Part shown: positions 15,378 through 23,765 of the stretch, in pieces
Numbering within the stretch: position 1 is the first letter of the stretch
Layout: each line of letters begins with the position of its first letter
From: Dethiobacter sp.
GTDB lineage: Bacteria > Bacillota > Dethiobacteria > DTU022 > UBA8154
DNA length: 64,000 bases
Assembly (NCBI GenBank): GCA_020725665.1
Contig: DYEO01000058.1
Location: forward strand, 1 to 64,000
Reading direction: 5' to 3'
Notes under the pieces: generated by a model
Databases searched by the model: none
What the model was told of the DNA's origin: nothing
The model's input: only the letters and a program-made list of their open reading frames with translations
Translations under genes and position numbers: made by a program

Positions 15378-17006
15378 TTACATCCCCACCTGTCTCCAGA
15401 ATGCCGGGAGATGAAACACCCTTTCCGGACAAGCATGCTCACAACGCCTGCAGGCCGTTCCGCTGCAGCGGTCCATGCGTATGGTAATACCCTTTTGCAC
15501 ATCAAGAAACAATGCTGCTTCGGGACATTCTTCGACACACCTACCGCATCCACTGCACCCTGGAATCTCCCATCGCCCTTCCATGCCAACCTTTTCTATG
15601 CTTTTAATCCCACCGGGACCGGTCTCGCTGATGTCCCGCAGCACTTTTTTAATGACCCGGGGATTATTGCGGGGCCGTGAAAGATGGGGGAGGCGGTACA
15701 TGGCGGCATACTTCTCATAATCGCTCCAGGGCAGCCCTTCTGTCCAGTAAGAGATCTCCAGCAAGTATGCTTTTTCAAAAACCTTTGAATTACCGAACAT
15801 ACAGTGACTGGCCCGCAGTTCCCGGGCCTTGTTTTCGAGAAATTGGAGCAGTTGCGGCTCCTGGACCAGCATGCGCGCCAGGATCAGGGACGTATTTCCC
15901 ACCTGGTAGATTTCATTAACCAGGGGAGGCACCATACCCACGTGTAAAGCCTTGTGCGCATCTACGTAAGTACCCGACGCTCCGGCCATAAAAGCAACTT
16001 CGATATCATCGGCAGTTATACCTGCATCTGCTGCAAGCGTGATATAGCCGGCCCTGATCGCGCCGATAGCCTTTCCCGCCTCGGCCAGATCGTCTTCGCC
16101 AAAGCGGATTTCATCAGCAAGTTTGAGAAAAGTACTGGCCGTATCGATACGGGGAAGCTTAATCAGGCCCCTAGCCAGCCCCCGGGAGACGGCGGCAATA
16201 ACACCCGTACCCGTAATACCCCTAGCCCTGGTGGGGCCCGGGTCCAGGACAGCCCCGTTATCAAGGCGGACAAGGTCCCCCTCCAAGGGCATCATCTTTT
16301 CATCGAGAATCAAACAGCGGTCCCAGGCAGCCTGGGGCACCAGGTCCGCGATCGCCCCGGGAGCAGCCAGCATACCTCTGGCAATATGCTGTCCTTCCAG
16401 GGCGGGCCCCGCCGCACAGGAACCGGTAATAATTTTATCGTCAACTTTTAAGGCAATCTCTGCATTTGTCCCGTAATCAGTGGCCAGGGATATTTTTTTT
16501 TGCTCCAAGATGCCCGAAAGAACAAGCAAGGCCAGTGCATCGGCGCCAATCTCATGCTTTACGGCCGGAGGAATCAGGACAAGGCAGTCACGGGGGATCT
16601 TTAATGCGGGAAAGCGCTCCCCCCTGTATTCTTTACTGCCGCGGTCAGGGGGTACAATGTCCAGGAGCTGCTGCTTCTTTTCTCCGGCAAAGGCAAGATC
16701 CCGTATTTCAATATTTTCAAAAAGAGAAAGCTGGATAGGGTTGCCGCATACTGCCAGGCATTCTAGTTTCACCTCCCCTAACCCAATTAAATGGTCAACA
16801 ACCTGGTTAATGGCAGCCAAAACAATGGTTTGAGCCGTATCTGTTCCTACCTCCAGGGCAAAATTAAGATGATCGATCACATTTGCCCCCGGCAGGGGAT
16901 GGCGTGCTGTTATAGCCGTAGCTAATACCTGCCTGTTCCCAATATCGATTAGCTGGCCACGGAAACCACTGGTGCCCAGATCCAGGGCAATTCCCACTTT
17001 TTTCAA
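15378..17006 (-). CDS. RamA-like ATP-dependent reductive activator of corrinoid proteins (ASKHA plus ferredoxin domain)
   Basis: Methyl transfer needs Co(I); occasional oxidation to Co(II) must be repaired by an activase. The protein starts with an actin-like ATPase motif (IALDLGTSGFRGQLIDI) and continues with the DUF4445-type core, including ATDYGTNAEIAL and TGSCAAGPALEG. The C-terminal 60 residues carry two [4Fe-4S] motifs, CSGCGRCVEECPEA and CSGTACRRCEHACPE. A C-terminal ferredoxin resembles RamA of Methanosarcina; acetogen RACo proteins instead have an N-terminal [2Fe-2S] domain. TTG at 17006 has GGGGGAC upstream. It lies directly after the COG0523 GTPase gene (3 bases apart). Its targets are probably the two MtaC proteins encoded here. 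Confidence 0.85.
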   Translation of the reverse strand: MKKVGIALDLGTSGFRGQLIDIGNRQVLATAITARHPLPGANVIDHLNFALEVGTDTAQTIVLAAINQVVDHLIGLGEVKLECLAVCGNPIQLSLFENIEIRDLAFAGEKKQQLLDIVPPDRGSKEYRGERFPALKIPRDCLVLIPPAVKHEIGADALALLVLSGILEQKKISLATDYGTNAEIALKVDDKIITGSCAAGPALEGQHIARGMLAAPGAIADLVPQAAWDRCLILDEKMMPLEGDLVRLDNGAVLDPGPTRARGITGTGVIAAVSRGLARGLIKLPRIDTASTFLKLADEIRFGEDDLAEAGKAIGAIRAGYITLAADAGITADDIEVAFMAGASGTYVDAHKALHVGMVPPLVNEIYQVGNTSLILARMLVQEPQLLQFLENKARELRASHCMFGNSKVFEKAYLLEISYWTEGLPWSDYEKYAAMYRLPHLSRPRNNPRVIKKVLRDISETGPGGIKSIEKVGMEGRWEIPGCSGCGRCVEECPEAALFLDVQKGITIRMDRCSGTACRRCEHACPERVFHLPAFWRQVGM

Positions 17007-17009
17007 GGA

Positions 17010-17957
17010 TCAAGTCCCCCTGTATTTGCACTTCTCAAGCTGCGAAAGCATTACCTCCTGGCGTAAATACCGGCCGGCTACAAACATTTTTCCTTCGGAC
17101 TGGCCTTTCTGCATCGGGGTGACCGTTACATACCCGGAAGCGAGATTAAAGAGCACCCATCCACTTTGATCCAGGTGAACGATTCCCTTGGCCCGCAGTA
17201 CCTGGCCAAACTCCTCTCCTTTCAGGGATTGTAAAAAAAGGTTGAAGTCATAAGGTAAATAGGAATCGTTACATATAAAAGACATTTTCTCCAGGTCTTG
17301 AATCGCAGGGATCTGGGAGATGGTCCCGTGTGTGTGCTCCAGCTCTTCATGATGGGGAGCATCCACTAACCACTGCCCCGCCTGGTAATAGTCCTCCAGG
17401 GATATTTTGCAAAAGCTGGTTGAAATAATCTTGGCTTTCTGATTATATAACAGTGCCACAGACATAATATCCGCGACAACTTCAACAATCTCCAGGTCGG
17501 ATTTATTGATAACGATGAGTCCGGCCGCTTCCATCTGTGACTCCACATATGAACGGTTCTGTTTATAAAAAGAAAAAAAATTAACGGCATCAATGATACA
17601 AATAATACGCAATTCCTGCAGATAGCGCTCCAATCTCAGGCTACCCAGAACTTGCAGCAGGCTTCTTACCGTAGCTACCCCCGACGGTTCAATAAGCAGG
17701 CGCTGCGGGGCATAATTTTTTGCCAGCATCTCCACCTGACCTGCCAGATCCCTGCTCAGGGTACAGCAGATACAGCCGCTGGGAAGTTCCACAACCTGCG
17801 TATCCTTTTGTCCTATGACCGCTCCGTCGATTCCTATATCCCCGAATTCGTTGACGATAACGGCCAGCTTTTCCCGGGGGAGCAGCATATCCATAATGTT
17901 TAAGATAAACGTGGTCTTGCCACTGCCTAGGAACCCGAGCACAACATCAACAATCAC
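17010..17957 (-). CDS. COG0523/CobW-family G3E GTPase, possible metallochaperone
   Basis: This is a P-loop GTPase of the SIMIBI class. Visible are Walker A GFLGSGKTTFI (about residues 8-18), the metal-binding motif GCICCTL (CxCC, about 62-68) typical of COG0523 metallochaperones, and NKSD for guanine recognition (about 150-153). The C-terminal CobW domain includes KGIVHLDQSGWVLFN. Family members deliver zinc, cobalt or cobalamin-related cofactors. Its place between mtaC and the corrinoid activase suggests a role in loading zinc into MtaB/MtaA or in corrinoid handling; the sequence does not decide. GTG at 17957 has GGAGGAGG seven bases upstream. Confidence 0.87.
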   Translation of the reverse strand: MIVDVVLGFLGSGKTTFILNIMDMLLPREKLAVIVNEFGDIGIDGAVIGQKDTQVVELPSGCICCTLSRDLAGQVEMLAKNYAPQRLLIEPSGVATVRSLLQVLGSLRLERYLQELRIICIIDAVNFFSFYKQNRSYVESQMEAAGLIVINKSDLEIVEVVADIMSVALLYNQKAKIISTSFCKISLEDYYQAGQWLVDAPHHEELEHTHGTISQIPAIQDLEKMSFICNDSYLPYDFNLFLQSLKGEEFGQVLRAKGIVHLDQSGWVLFNLASGYVTVTPMQKGQSEGKMFVAGRYLRQEVMLSQLEKCKYRGT

Positions 17958-18002
17958 TGCATAGCCTCCTCCAGGAAAAAAGATGAAAAGATCGAAATGT
18001 AA

Positions 18003-18079
18003 GGTACCGGGGGCTTAGTTATCTTTTTTCAGAGAAACATCTTCGCCTCCTCTGGGCAAAATAACCTCCCGCCGGTACC
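18003..18079 (-). other. Inverted repeat between mtaC and the GTPase gene
   Basis: On the minus strand GGTACCGGCGGG (from about 18079) can pair with CCCCCGGTACC (to 18003), enclosing a loop that contains GAGGAGG and a three-codon frame ATG TTT CTC TGA. It could act as an intercistronic processing or attenuation element separating highly expressed mtaBC from the downstream accessory genes; this is inference. Confidence 0.4.
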
Positions 18080-18089
18080 TCACCTGTCC

Positions 18090-18824
18090 TTAGCTGTTGT
18101 ACTTTTCCCTCATTTTTGTCCAGCTGACCCCGGCCACGGCATCGTTGGCCATGGGAGGCGCCTGCTGCGCTTCTTTACCCCAGATACCCAGATCAAAGCT
18201 CGTTACATACTCCAGAGAAACGGCGCCACCCCCGCAGACAAAGGGCATATCGAAACCATCCCGCTTCAGGCGGTTGGCAATTTTGTTAAAGGCGGTCATG
18301 GTCGTAGTCATCAGGGCAGTACCCGTGAGCATGGCAGGCTTATACTGTTTCACGGCGCTGACGACGTCATCCACCGGAACGTCCTTGCCCAAGTCTACGA
18401 CTTGGAAGCCGTTGGCCCGCAGCAGCGCGTTGACAATCTGCTGGCCCAGGTCATGAATGTCCCCTTCCGCAGTATGGGTAATAACCACACCCTTTTTCTC
18501 CATGGAGTGACCCATCTTTTTCTCGCATTCATCAAGGCCGGCCAGCATGGTATCGGAAGAGATGATCGTCTGGGGCAGGTAGTAGACACCCTCATCCCAG
18601 AGGCGGCTTACTTCATCCATGGCTTTTACAAGCCCTTCTCTGATCACAACCAGGGGATCATGGGCTGCCAGCGCTTCATTTACGTAGGCGACAATATTAT
18701 CCTCATCCCCGTCCACAACTGCATCCATTACTTTCTGCAGCAGTGCATCCTTACCTGCGGCCACCTTTTTTTCAGCCGCCTCTTTTTTCAGGTCGTAACG
18801 CACAAACACATCGGCAATAGCCAT
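18090..18824 (-). CDS. mtaC: Methanol-specific corrinoid protein MtaC
   Basis: MtaC carries the cobamide that accepts methyl from methanol via MtaB and donates it to MtaA. An N-terminal four-helix cap (about residues 20-100) precedes the B12-binding Rossmann domain, whose HTAEGDIHDLGQ contains the D-x-H-x-x-G motif with the lower axial His. Further landmarks are VDLGKDVPVD and a glycine-rich FVCGGGAVS. ATG at 18824 (MAIADVFVRYDL) has GAGGAG eight bases upstream; a GTG at 18833 is too close to that site. It follows mtaB by 36 bases. A second, diverged MtaC lies at 20652-21392. Confidence 0.92.
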   Translation of the reverse strand: MAIADVFVRYDLKKEAAEKKVAAGKDALLQKVMDAVVDGDEDNIVAYVNEALAAHDPLVVIREGLVKAMDEVSRLWDEGVYYLPQTIISSDTMLAGLDECEKKMGHSMEKKGVVITHTAEGDIHDLGQQIVNALLRANGFQVVDLGKDVPVDDVVSAVKQYKPAMLTGTALMTTTMTAFNKIANRLKRDGFDMPFVCGGGAVSLEYVTSFDLGIWGKEAQQAPPMANDAVAGVSWTKMREKYNS

Positions 18825-18860
18825 ACCTTTCACTCCTCGTGTTATAGTAAAATAATCTTA

Positions 18861-20233
18861 TTACAGGCCGTAATTGGCCAGGTTGAATCCGGGAATTGCT
18901 TTCTTGTAAATCGCCGCGCACTGATCGACGAAATCCCCCTCATTGTCCGGGAAGCTTTCCAGTTCACGCAGTGTCTTCTGTAAAACTTCCGTTTCAAATT
19001 TGGAGAGGAGCATTTTAGGATCGCCAAGAATCAACTTGGCGGCACAAATGGCGGCAGCCCTGGCGCGGGAATAGTAATCGGTGTTATGGGCAACAATGGC
19101 CTTGCCGATCTCGTAAGCCTGAGCGGGCGCCACGATAAAGCTGTGGGCGTCACGATACATATCGGAATAGACCATCATCTCCTGCAGATCCTTTGCTTTG
19201 CCCAAAGCGATGGCCGAATTCATCAGGGCCACGTCAAAACCCAGGATTTCCGTGAAGACAGCTGCCGTCGTGCCACCGAACATATCATGGTATTCGACCG
19301 CCTCATTGCTCCAGAGGCGGTAACAGCCATGATCAGGTTGCCTTGCAAGTCCGCATGGGCACAGGCACATGTTTTCCCTTCAGTGGCAATGGGGATACCA
19401 GTAATGGCCTTAATAATGGGATCCTCATAGCCGCAGTCCTTGGTCGGCCCCCTGGCGCCCACCTCGTACGTAGTCAGTGTCCGCGCTGCCCCAATAGCCC
19501 TGGTGACGGCGGCAAACGTATGGGGAACGGATTTATCCAACATCCCGCCGGCCATGAACATGGCCACGTTCGCCTGGGCGCAGTTGGTTTCGCCGCCCGG
19601 AGTGGCCCCGTATTTCTCGGCGATAGCCACAGCCTGTTTCCATAAAAATTCCACGTCCCTGCTGCCCAGGACACCGATACCAAAAAGAACGCCGCGGATA
19701 TCCTGCCTGACAATACTGTAGTCAGATATCTCCTTACCGCCGACACTCTCCATGGAGAGGTTGTCAGCCCCGTTTTTGGCGCTTGATTCAAAAGTGGCAA
19801 GGGCCAGTTCCAGGGATTTGCAGCCACGGATATTTTCCTGTTCAGGCTTGCGGTTGTCGGCAATAGTTGCGCGCACAGCGCTCTTAATCCCGTACTTCTG
19901 ATACCAGTCTTCCTGTTGACGTACCGTTTGTCCGGCAATATCACCGCCCCAATCCGGGTTCTTGGTCATCTGCCAGACATGTTCCAATTCAATCTGCAAG
20001 CCGGGAAAACCGAGAGTAACAGCCCTTTCCATAGAATCGTTGGTCATTTTTTCGTATTCCCGCATGAGGCTTTTCTTGGTCTCCTCACTGCCCGGCCTGG
20101 GATGATTGACGATCTCCGGATAGACCATGCCACCGCCCACTTCAAAATCCCTGCCGTACTTAACCGGTTTTTTTGCTGTCCCAAAGATCATCTCATCTGC
20201 ACTGTTATAGGCCATGCTGGTAAATTTTGCCAT
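18861..20233 (-). pseudogene. mtaB: Methanol:corrinoid methyltransferase MtaB, interrupted by a frameshift
   Basis: MtaB is the zinc enzyme that cleaves methanol and methylates MtaC. The zinc ligands of the family are all in the first frame: Glu in SMESVGGKE, Cys in GGETNCAQAN and Cys in GKTCACAHAD. Near 19314-19322 the frame changes. Frame one reads MAVTASG and then noise; frame two picks up as LWSNEAVEYHDMFGGTT and runs to the end (FNLANYGL). Adding one base restores MAVTDLWSNEAVEY and a protein of about 457 aa, the normal size. So one base is missing, by mutation or by sequencing/assembly error. ATG at 20233 has AAGGAGGAG upstream. Because the rest is unmarred and the operon is intact, an error or a very recent lesion is more likely than an old pseudogene. 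Confidence 0.85.
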
Positions 20234-20407
20234 CAGCAAACTCCTCCTTATTTCTTATAATACCCTAAAAATGTGTGAACACCTTACTGGTTTGCCTTGC
20301 TCGCCATTTCACCCTGCTTAAGCCTTGCTGCTGATATCACCTCCTGAACGGGGTAGACCTAACCCCTTGCTGCCGCAGCAATAACCTATCCTACTAAAAT
20401 TCAATCT

Positions 20408-20423
20408 TGCAAGAATTATGCCA
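20408..20423 (-). promoter_or_regulatory. Sigma-54 (-24/-12) promoter of the mtaB operon
   Basis: The minus strand reads TGGCAT-AATTC-TTGCA, matching the sigma-54 consensus TGGCAC-N5-TTGCA with one change. It lies about 175 bases upstream of mtaB and downstream of a cluster of palindromes at 20474-20616. The activator gene at 21449-23410 belongs to the sigma-54 class, which supports the call. Confidence 0.85.
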
Positions 20424-20473
20424 AAATTAAAAAAGAGGCAAATAGGCCGACATTTGCCTCGGAAGCAAAAGGG

Positions 20474-20616
20474 TGTTCAGGAGGAACATACCGGTAACCA
20501 TTCGTATCTATTGTGTTACATTGGAACACCTGCATGCATGGCAACTGTGAAAATAAGGGTAAGTTTGCCCTTTTTAACGTGTGTTCCGTATTGGAACATT
20601 GCTCCATAATGGAACA
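20474..20616. promoter_or_regulatory. Cluster of four TGTTCC/GGAACA palindromes, likely activator binding sites
   Basis: The sites are TGTTCAGGAGGAACA (20474-20488), TGTTACATTGGAACA (20514-20528), TGTTCCGTATTGGAACA (20582-20598) and TGCTCCATAATGGAACA (20600-20616). The last two are 17-bp palindromes with 5-base spacers and centres 18 bases apart; the first two have 3-base spacers. They lie 50-210 bases upstream of the -24 element, a standard place for enhancer sites of a sigma-54 activator. Confidence 0.7.
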
Positions 20617-20651
20617 TTCTTTTAAAATGGTTAAAGTACAATATACGCCAG

Positions 20652-21392
20652 TCAGCTATATTTTTGTTTAATTTCTTCCCAATTCAAACCCTTGCGCGCA
20701 TCTTCCGCCATGGGTGGCGCCAATTTGGCATCTTTTCCATATATACCCAATCTAAAATTTATTAATTCCATGCTAACACCGCCACCACCGCCGCAGGCAA
20801 AGGGGATCTCGATCCCCTCCCTGCTCAGCAGCCTGGAAATGCGGTTAAAAGCATCCACGTTTACAGTAAGGCCCGCCGTACCCGTCAGCATTATGGGTTT
20901 ATGTTTTTTAACAGCATCCACCACGGTCTGCACAGGCACATCATTGCCAAGGTCAAGCACCTCATAACCCTGGGCCCGCAGGAGGGCATTAACAATTTTT
21001 TGGCCCAAATCATGGAGGTCTCCTTCTGCGGTGTGAGTTATTACCAAGCCTTTTTTTTCAATAGCCTTACCCATTTTCTTTTCGCACATTTCCAATCCAA
21101 CCTGCATGGCGTCGGAAGCGTTCATCGTCTGGGGAAGATAATAAACTTTTTCCTCCCACAGCTTACTCACATAATTCATGGCCGGAATCAGTGCTTTATA
21201 GATAATATCCATGGGTTCTTTCGTCTCCAGGTAATATTTTACTATGGCTGCAGTGTTGATTGGATCTCCTTTAATAACACTGTCTATGATTTCCTGCAGC
21301 TCAAGGTCATCGGACAGCGGTTGTGAAGGAGGCATTTTCTTGCTTACCCGTAAATCATAACGCACAAATATTTTATCGAAATTATCAATCAC
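20652..21392 (-). CDS. Second MtaC-type corrinoid protein
   Basis: This is a paralogue of the MtaC at 18090-18824, with the same plan: an N-terminal helical cap, then HTAEGDLHDLGQ with the B12-binding D-x-H-x-x-G, LDLGNDVPVQ and CGGGGGVSMEL. The N terminus MIDNFDKIFVRYDLR matches the partner's FVRYDL start. I chose GTG at 21392, which has GGGAGGTGG eight bases upstream; GTG at 21404 overlaps that site. It lies upstream of the sigma-54 promoter, 56 bases after the activator gene, and so is probably expressed with the regulator rather than with mtaB. It may serve MtaB, another methyltransferase, or a sensing role. Confidence 0.88.
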   Translation of the reverse strand: MIDNFDKIFVRYDLRVSKKMPPSQPLSDDLELQEIIDSVIKGDPINTAAIVKYYLETKEPMDIIYKALIPAMNYVSKLWEEKVYYLPQTMNASDAMQVGLEMCEKKMGKAIEKKGLVITHTAEGDLHDLGQKIVNALLRAQGYEVLDLGNDVPVQTVVDAVKKHKPIMLTGTAGLTVNVDAFNRISRLLSREGIEIPFACGGGGGVSMELINFRLGIYGKDAKLAPPMAEDARKGLNWEEIKQKYS

Positions 21393-21448
21393 GCGGGTTG
21401 CCACCTCCCGGCATAGCTGAAACCTCTGTGCGGCTTAGCCTGTGTGGT

Positions 21449-23410
21449 TTAATTGGAGAGATTATATTTTCGTATCTTACGATAAAGGGTATTGCGGCCT
21501 ATCCCCAGCATTCTGGCACACCTGGAGATATTACCCTGGCTCATTTGCAAAGCACCGAGGATATGTTTAGATTCCTGCAGTTCCAGGGTCATTTCTTCTC
21601 CATCTCCGGCAGGGGAGGAAATATTTAATATTTTTTCGGGCAGGCGCCTCTCCTCAATAACATTGGCGCCATTACTATTAAAAACAGCTTGCTCAATGAC
21701 ATTCTGCAGCTCCCGCACATTGCCCGGCCAGGAGTACTCAAGCAGCCTTTTTTCTGTCTCTTTGGATAACGAAGGCACGGTGGTAAGACCCATGCGGGAG
21801 CAGGTGTTCCGCAGAAAAATCAGGGCCAGGGGTAGAATATCCGTCTGCCTGTGACGTAAAGGAGGAATCTGCAGGTTGATGACATTTATGCGGTAAAACA
21901 AATCCAGGCGAAAGGTTCCTTTTTCCACCATGGACAAAAGATTCCTGTTTGTTGCCGCAATAACCCTGACATCCACAGACATGGAGTATTGCCCTCCCAG
22001 GCGGGTTACATTTTTATCCTGTAGTACCCGCAACAACTTTGCCTGCATTTCCAGGGGCATATCACCGATTTCATCGAAAAAAATTGTCCCCCCATGGGCC
22101 AGCTCAAATTTACCAGGACGCCCCTCTTTCCTTGCTCCCGTAAAAGCCCCGGCCTCATAGCCAAACAGTTCGCTTTCCACCAGTTCCCGGGGAATTCCCG
22201 CACAATTTATGACAATGAATGGCCCCCGCACCCGGCTGCTTGCATTATGAATAGCTTGGGCAAAAAGTTCTTTTCCTGTTCCGCTTTCACCAAGGATCAA
22301 GACCGTGTTTTGGGAATCAGCGGCCCGTTGTGCGATTGTAAGGGTCTTTTGTATGGAAGGATGTGTACCATAAATATCGTTAAAGGAAAAACATGCGTGG
22401 GCCCCAAATGCTTTGCTGGCCAGACGCCGGATCGCCTTATACTCCCACAGACTTATAATTATTCCCATTATTTTCCCTTTTTTATCCTTAATAATGCGCA
22501 GCGTGGAAGAAAAGCGATGTGCCTTACCATTAACCATCAAATTTACTTCCCTGTTGGAAAAATCTTTAGCCTCTTTTAGCGCCTGCATAAAAACACAGTC
22601 ATCCCCCCATAAGGCGCCGATACTTTTGCCAACCCAATCCTCGGGTGTGATCCCTAGCATTTTACAGGCAACACTGTTGAGAATGGTTACCTTCCCCGAA
22701 GCATCAGCGGAAATAAGGCCGGAAGACATCTCTTCAATAATCATAGTCGCCTCTTTGTAAGATCTTTCCAGGGAGCGGGCAGCCTCTATAAAAAGCAGCT
22801 GGTTTTCAATAGCTTTCACAGAGGCAACCACCATCCCCAGGGTATGGGGATGAAAGTCACAGAAAGCGCCTATCATGGTAAGGACACCCAGGAGGTCACC
22901 CTGCGGGCTGAAAAATGGCGCTGCAGAACAGGAGAGGGAATGAAGCCCTTGCATAAAGTGTTCTGTGGCAAAAACCTGAACCGGCCTGCGCTCACGTATT
23001 GCCAAGTCAATGCAATTTGTCCCAAAATTCTCTTCATTCCAGGTAACGCCCTCCTGCAAAGGTATATTTTTCATTTTTTGTTTGATTACAGGATCCCCCA
23101 GCACCTGCACGATCGTTCCTTCCCTGTCAGCCAGCACGACCATAAAATCTGATCCTTTGACCAGGTTATAAAGATTGTCTATAAAGGGCCGGCTTTTCTT
23201 GATAAGCTCCCGGTAACCAGCATATTTATCTGCTCTTACGGAATACTGCAGCGGTGTAAAAGGGTTCAAGCCCCTCGACAGACAGCGTTTCCATGAAGCT
23301 GCAATACAGTCTTGCACCACGTACGACTCAATGGATCCCAGGACAATAAACCTTTTCCATGATTCACCAATTCTTTGGGCACGTTTTTCCAGGGGCAGAG
23401 ATTCCTGCAT
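21449..23410 (-). CDS. Sigma-54-dependent transcriptional activator (GAF-PAS-AAA+-Fis), AcoR-like
   Basis: This enhancer-binding protein probably switches on the methanol operon. In order it shows a GAF-like sensor (about residues 70-220, with VVLADREGTIVQVLGD and ENFGTNCIDLAI), a PAS domain (about 225-325, GLISADASGKVTILN), the AAA+ domain with Walker A GESGTGKELFAQA, the sigma-54 contact loop GAFTGA and Walker B GGTIFFDEIGDMP, and a Fis-type helix-turn-helix at the C terminus (GNISRCARMLGIGRNTLYRKI). ATG at 23410 has AGAGGTG upstream; a TTG at 23428 is possible. Its likely targets are the four palindromes at 20474-20616. The signal sensed, perhaps methanol or a corrinoid state, is unknown. 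Confidence 0.92.
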   Translation of the reverse strand: MQESLPLEKRAQRIGESWKRFIVLGSIESYVVQDCIAASWKRCLSRGLNPFTPLQYSVRADKYAGYRELIKKSRPFIDNLYNLVKGSDFMVVLADREGTIVQVLGDPVIKQKMKNIPLQEGVTWNEENFGTNCIDLAIRERRPVQVFATEHFMQGLHSLSCSAAPFFSPQGDLLGVLTMIGAFCDFHPHTLGMVVASVKAIENQLLFIEAARSLERSYKEATMIIEEMSSGLISADASGKVTILNSVACKMLGITPEDWVGKSIGALWGDDCVFMQALKEAKDFSNREVNLMVNGKAHRFSSTLRIIKDKKGKIMGIIISLWEYKAIRRLASKAFGAHACFSFNDIYGTHPSIQKTLTIAQRAADSQNTVLILGESGTGKELFAQAIHNASSRVRGPFIVINCAGIPRELVESELFGYEAGAFTGARKEGRPGKFELAHGGTIFFDEIGDMPLEMQAKLLRVLQDKNVTRLGGQYSMSVDVRVIAATNRNLLSMVEKGTFRLDLFYRINVINLQIPPLRHRQTDILPLALIFLRNTCSRMGLTTVPSLSKETEKRLLEYSWPGNVRELQNVIEQAVFNSNGANVIEERRLPEKILNISSPAGDGEEMTLELQESKHILGALQMSQGNISRCARMLGIGRNTLYRKIRKYNLSN

Positions 23411-23649
23411 TAAAAACACCTCTGGCAACCAGGCATTTTCGGCAAACTCCTATGCTGTGTGTTCAGGGATAATTAAATTATGCGTAAAACAGGAGTTGAA
23501 ACAATACAGGGGAGATGGCATATCTGCAGGAGTTATTAATCAAATTGTAGCAGAATCTTATAATGAAGACAAGCAATAAATTGGAAAAAGGGCAATATAT
23601 AAACGATATAAAAAATTTTATAATATTTACACACTTAGATAAAATATTA

Positions 23650-23690
23650 AAACCCTCCATCCGGCCTCCCGGTGGAGGGTTTTATTTTTT
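23650..23690. terminator. Intrinsic terminator downstream of tRNA-Gly
   Basis: ACCCTCCA and TGGAGGGT form a strong stem around a 13-base loop (about 23652-23680), with TTTTATTTTTT after it on the plus strand and TTTTAATATTTT on the minus strand. It ends the sigH/tRNA unit on the minus strand and may work in both directions. Confidence 0.75.
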
Positions 23691-23691
23691 A

Positions 23692-23765
23692 TGGAGCGGG
23701 TGATGGGAATCGAACCCACGCGACTGGCTTGGGAAGCCAGGGCTCTGCCATTGAGCTACACCCGC
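23692..23765 (-). tRNA. tRNA-Gly, anticodon CCC
   Basis: The 74-nt gene folds as a full cloverleaf: acceptor GCGGGTG/CACCCGC, D-stem GCTC/GAGC, anticodon stem CTGGC/GCCAG around loop TTCCCAA (anticodon CCC), T-arm loop TTCGATT, discriminator T and an encoded CCA. Its first 10 nucleotides overlap the 3' end of sigH, and the sigH stop TAG is tRNA positions 8-10. It reads GGG codons. Confidence 0.93.
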
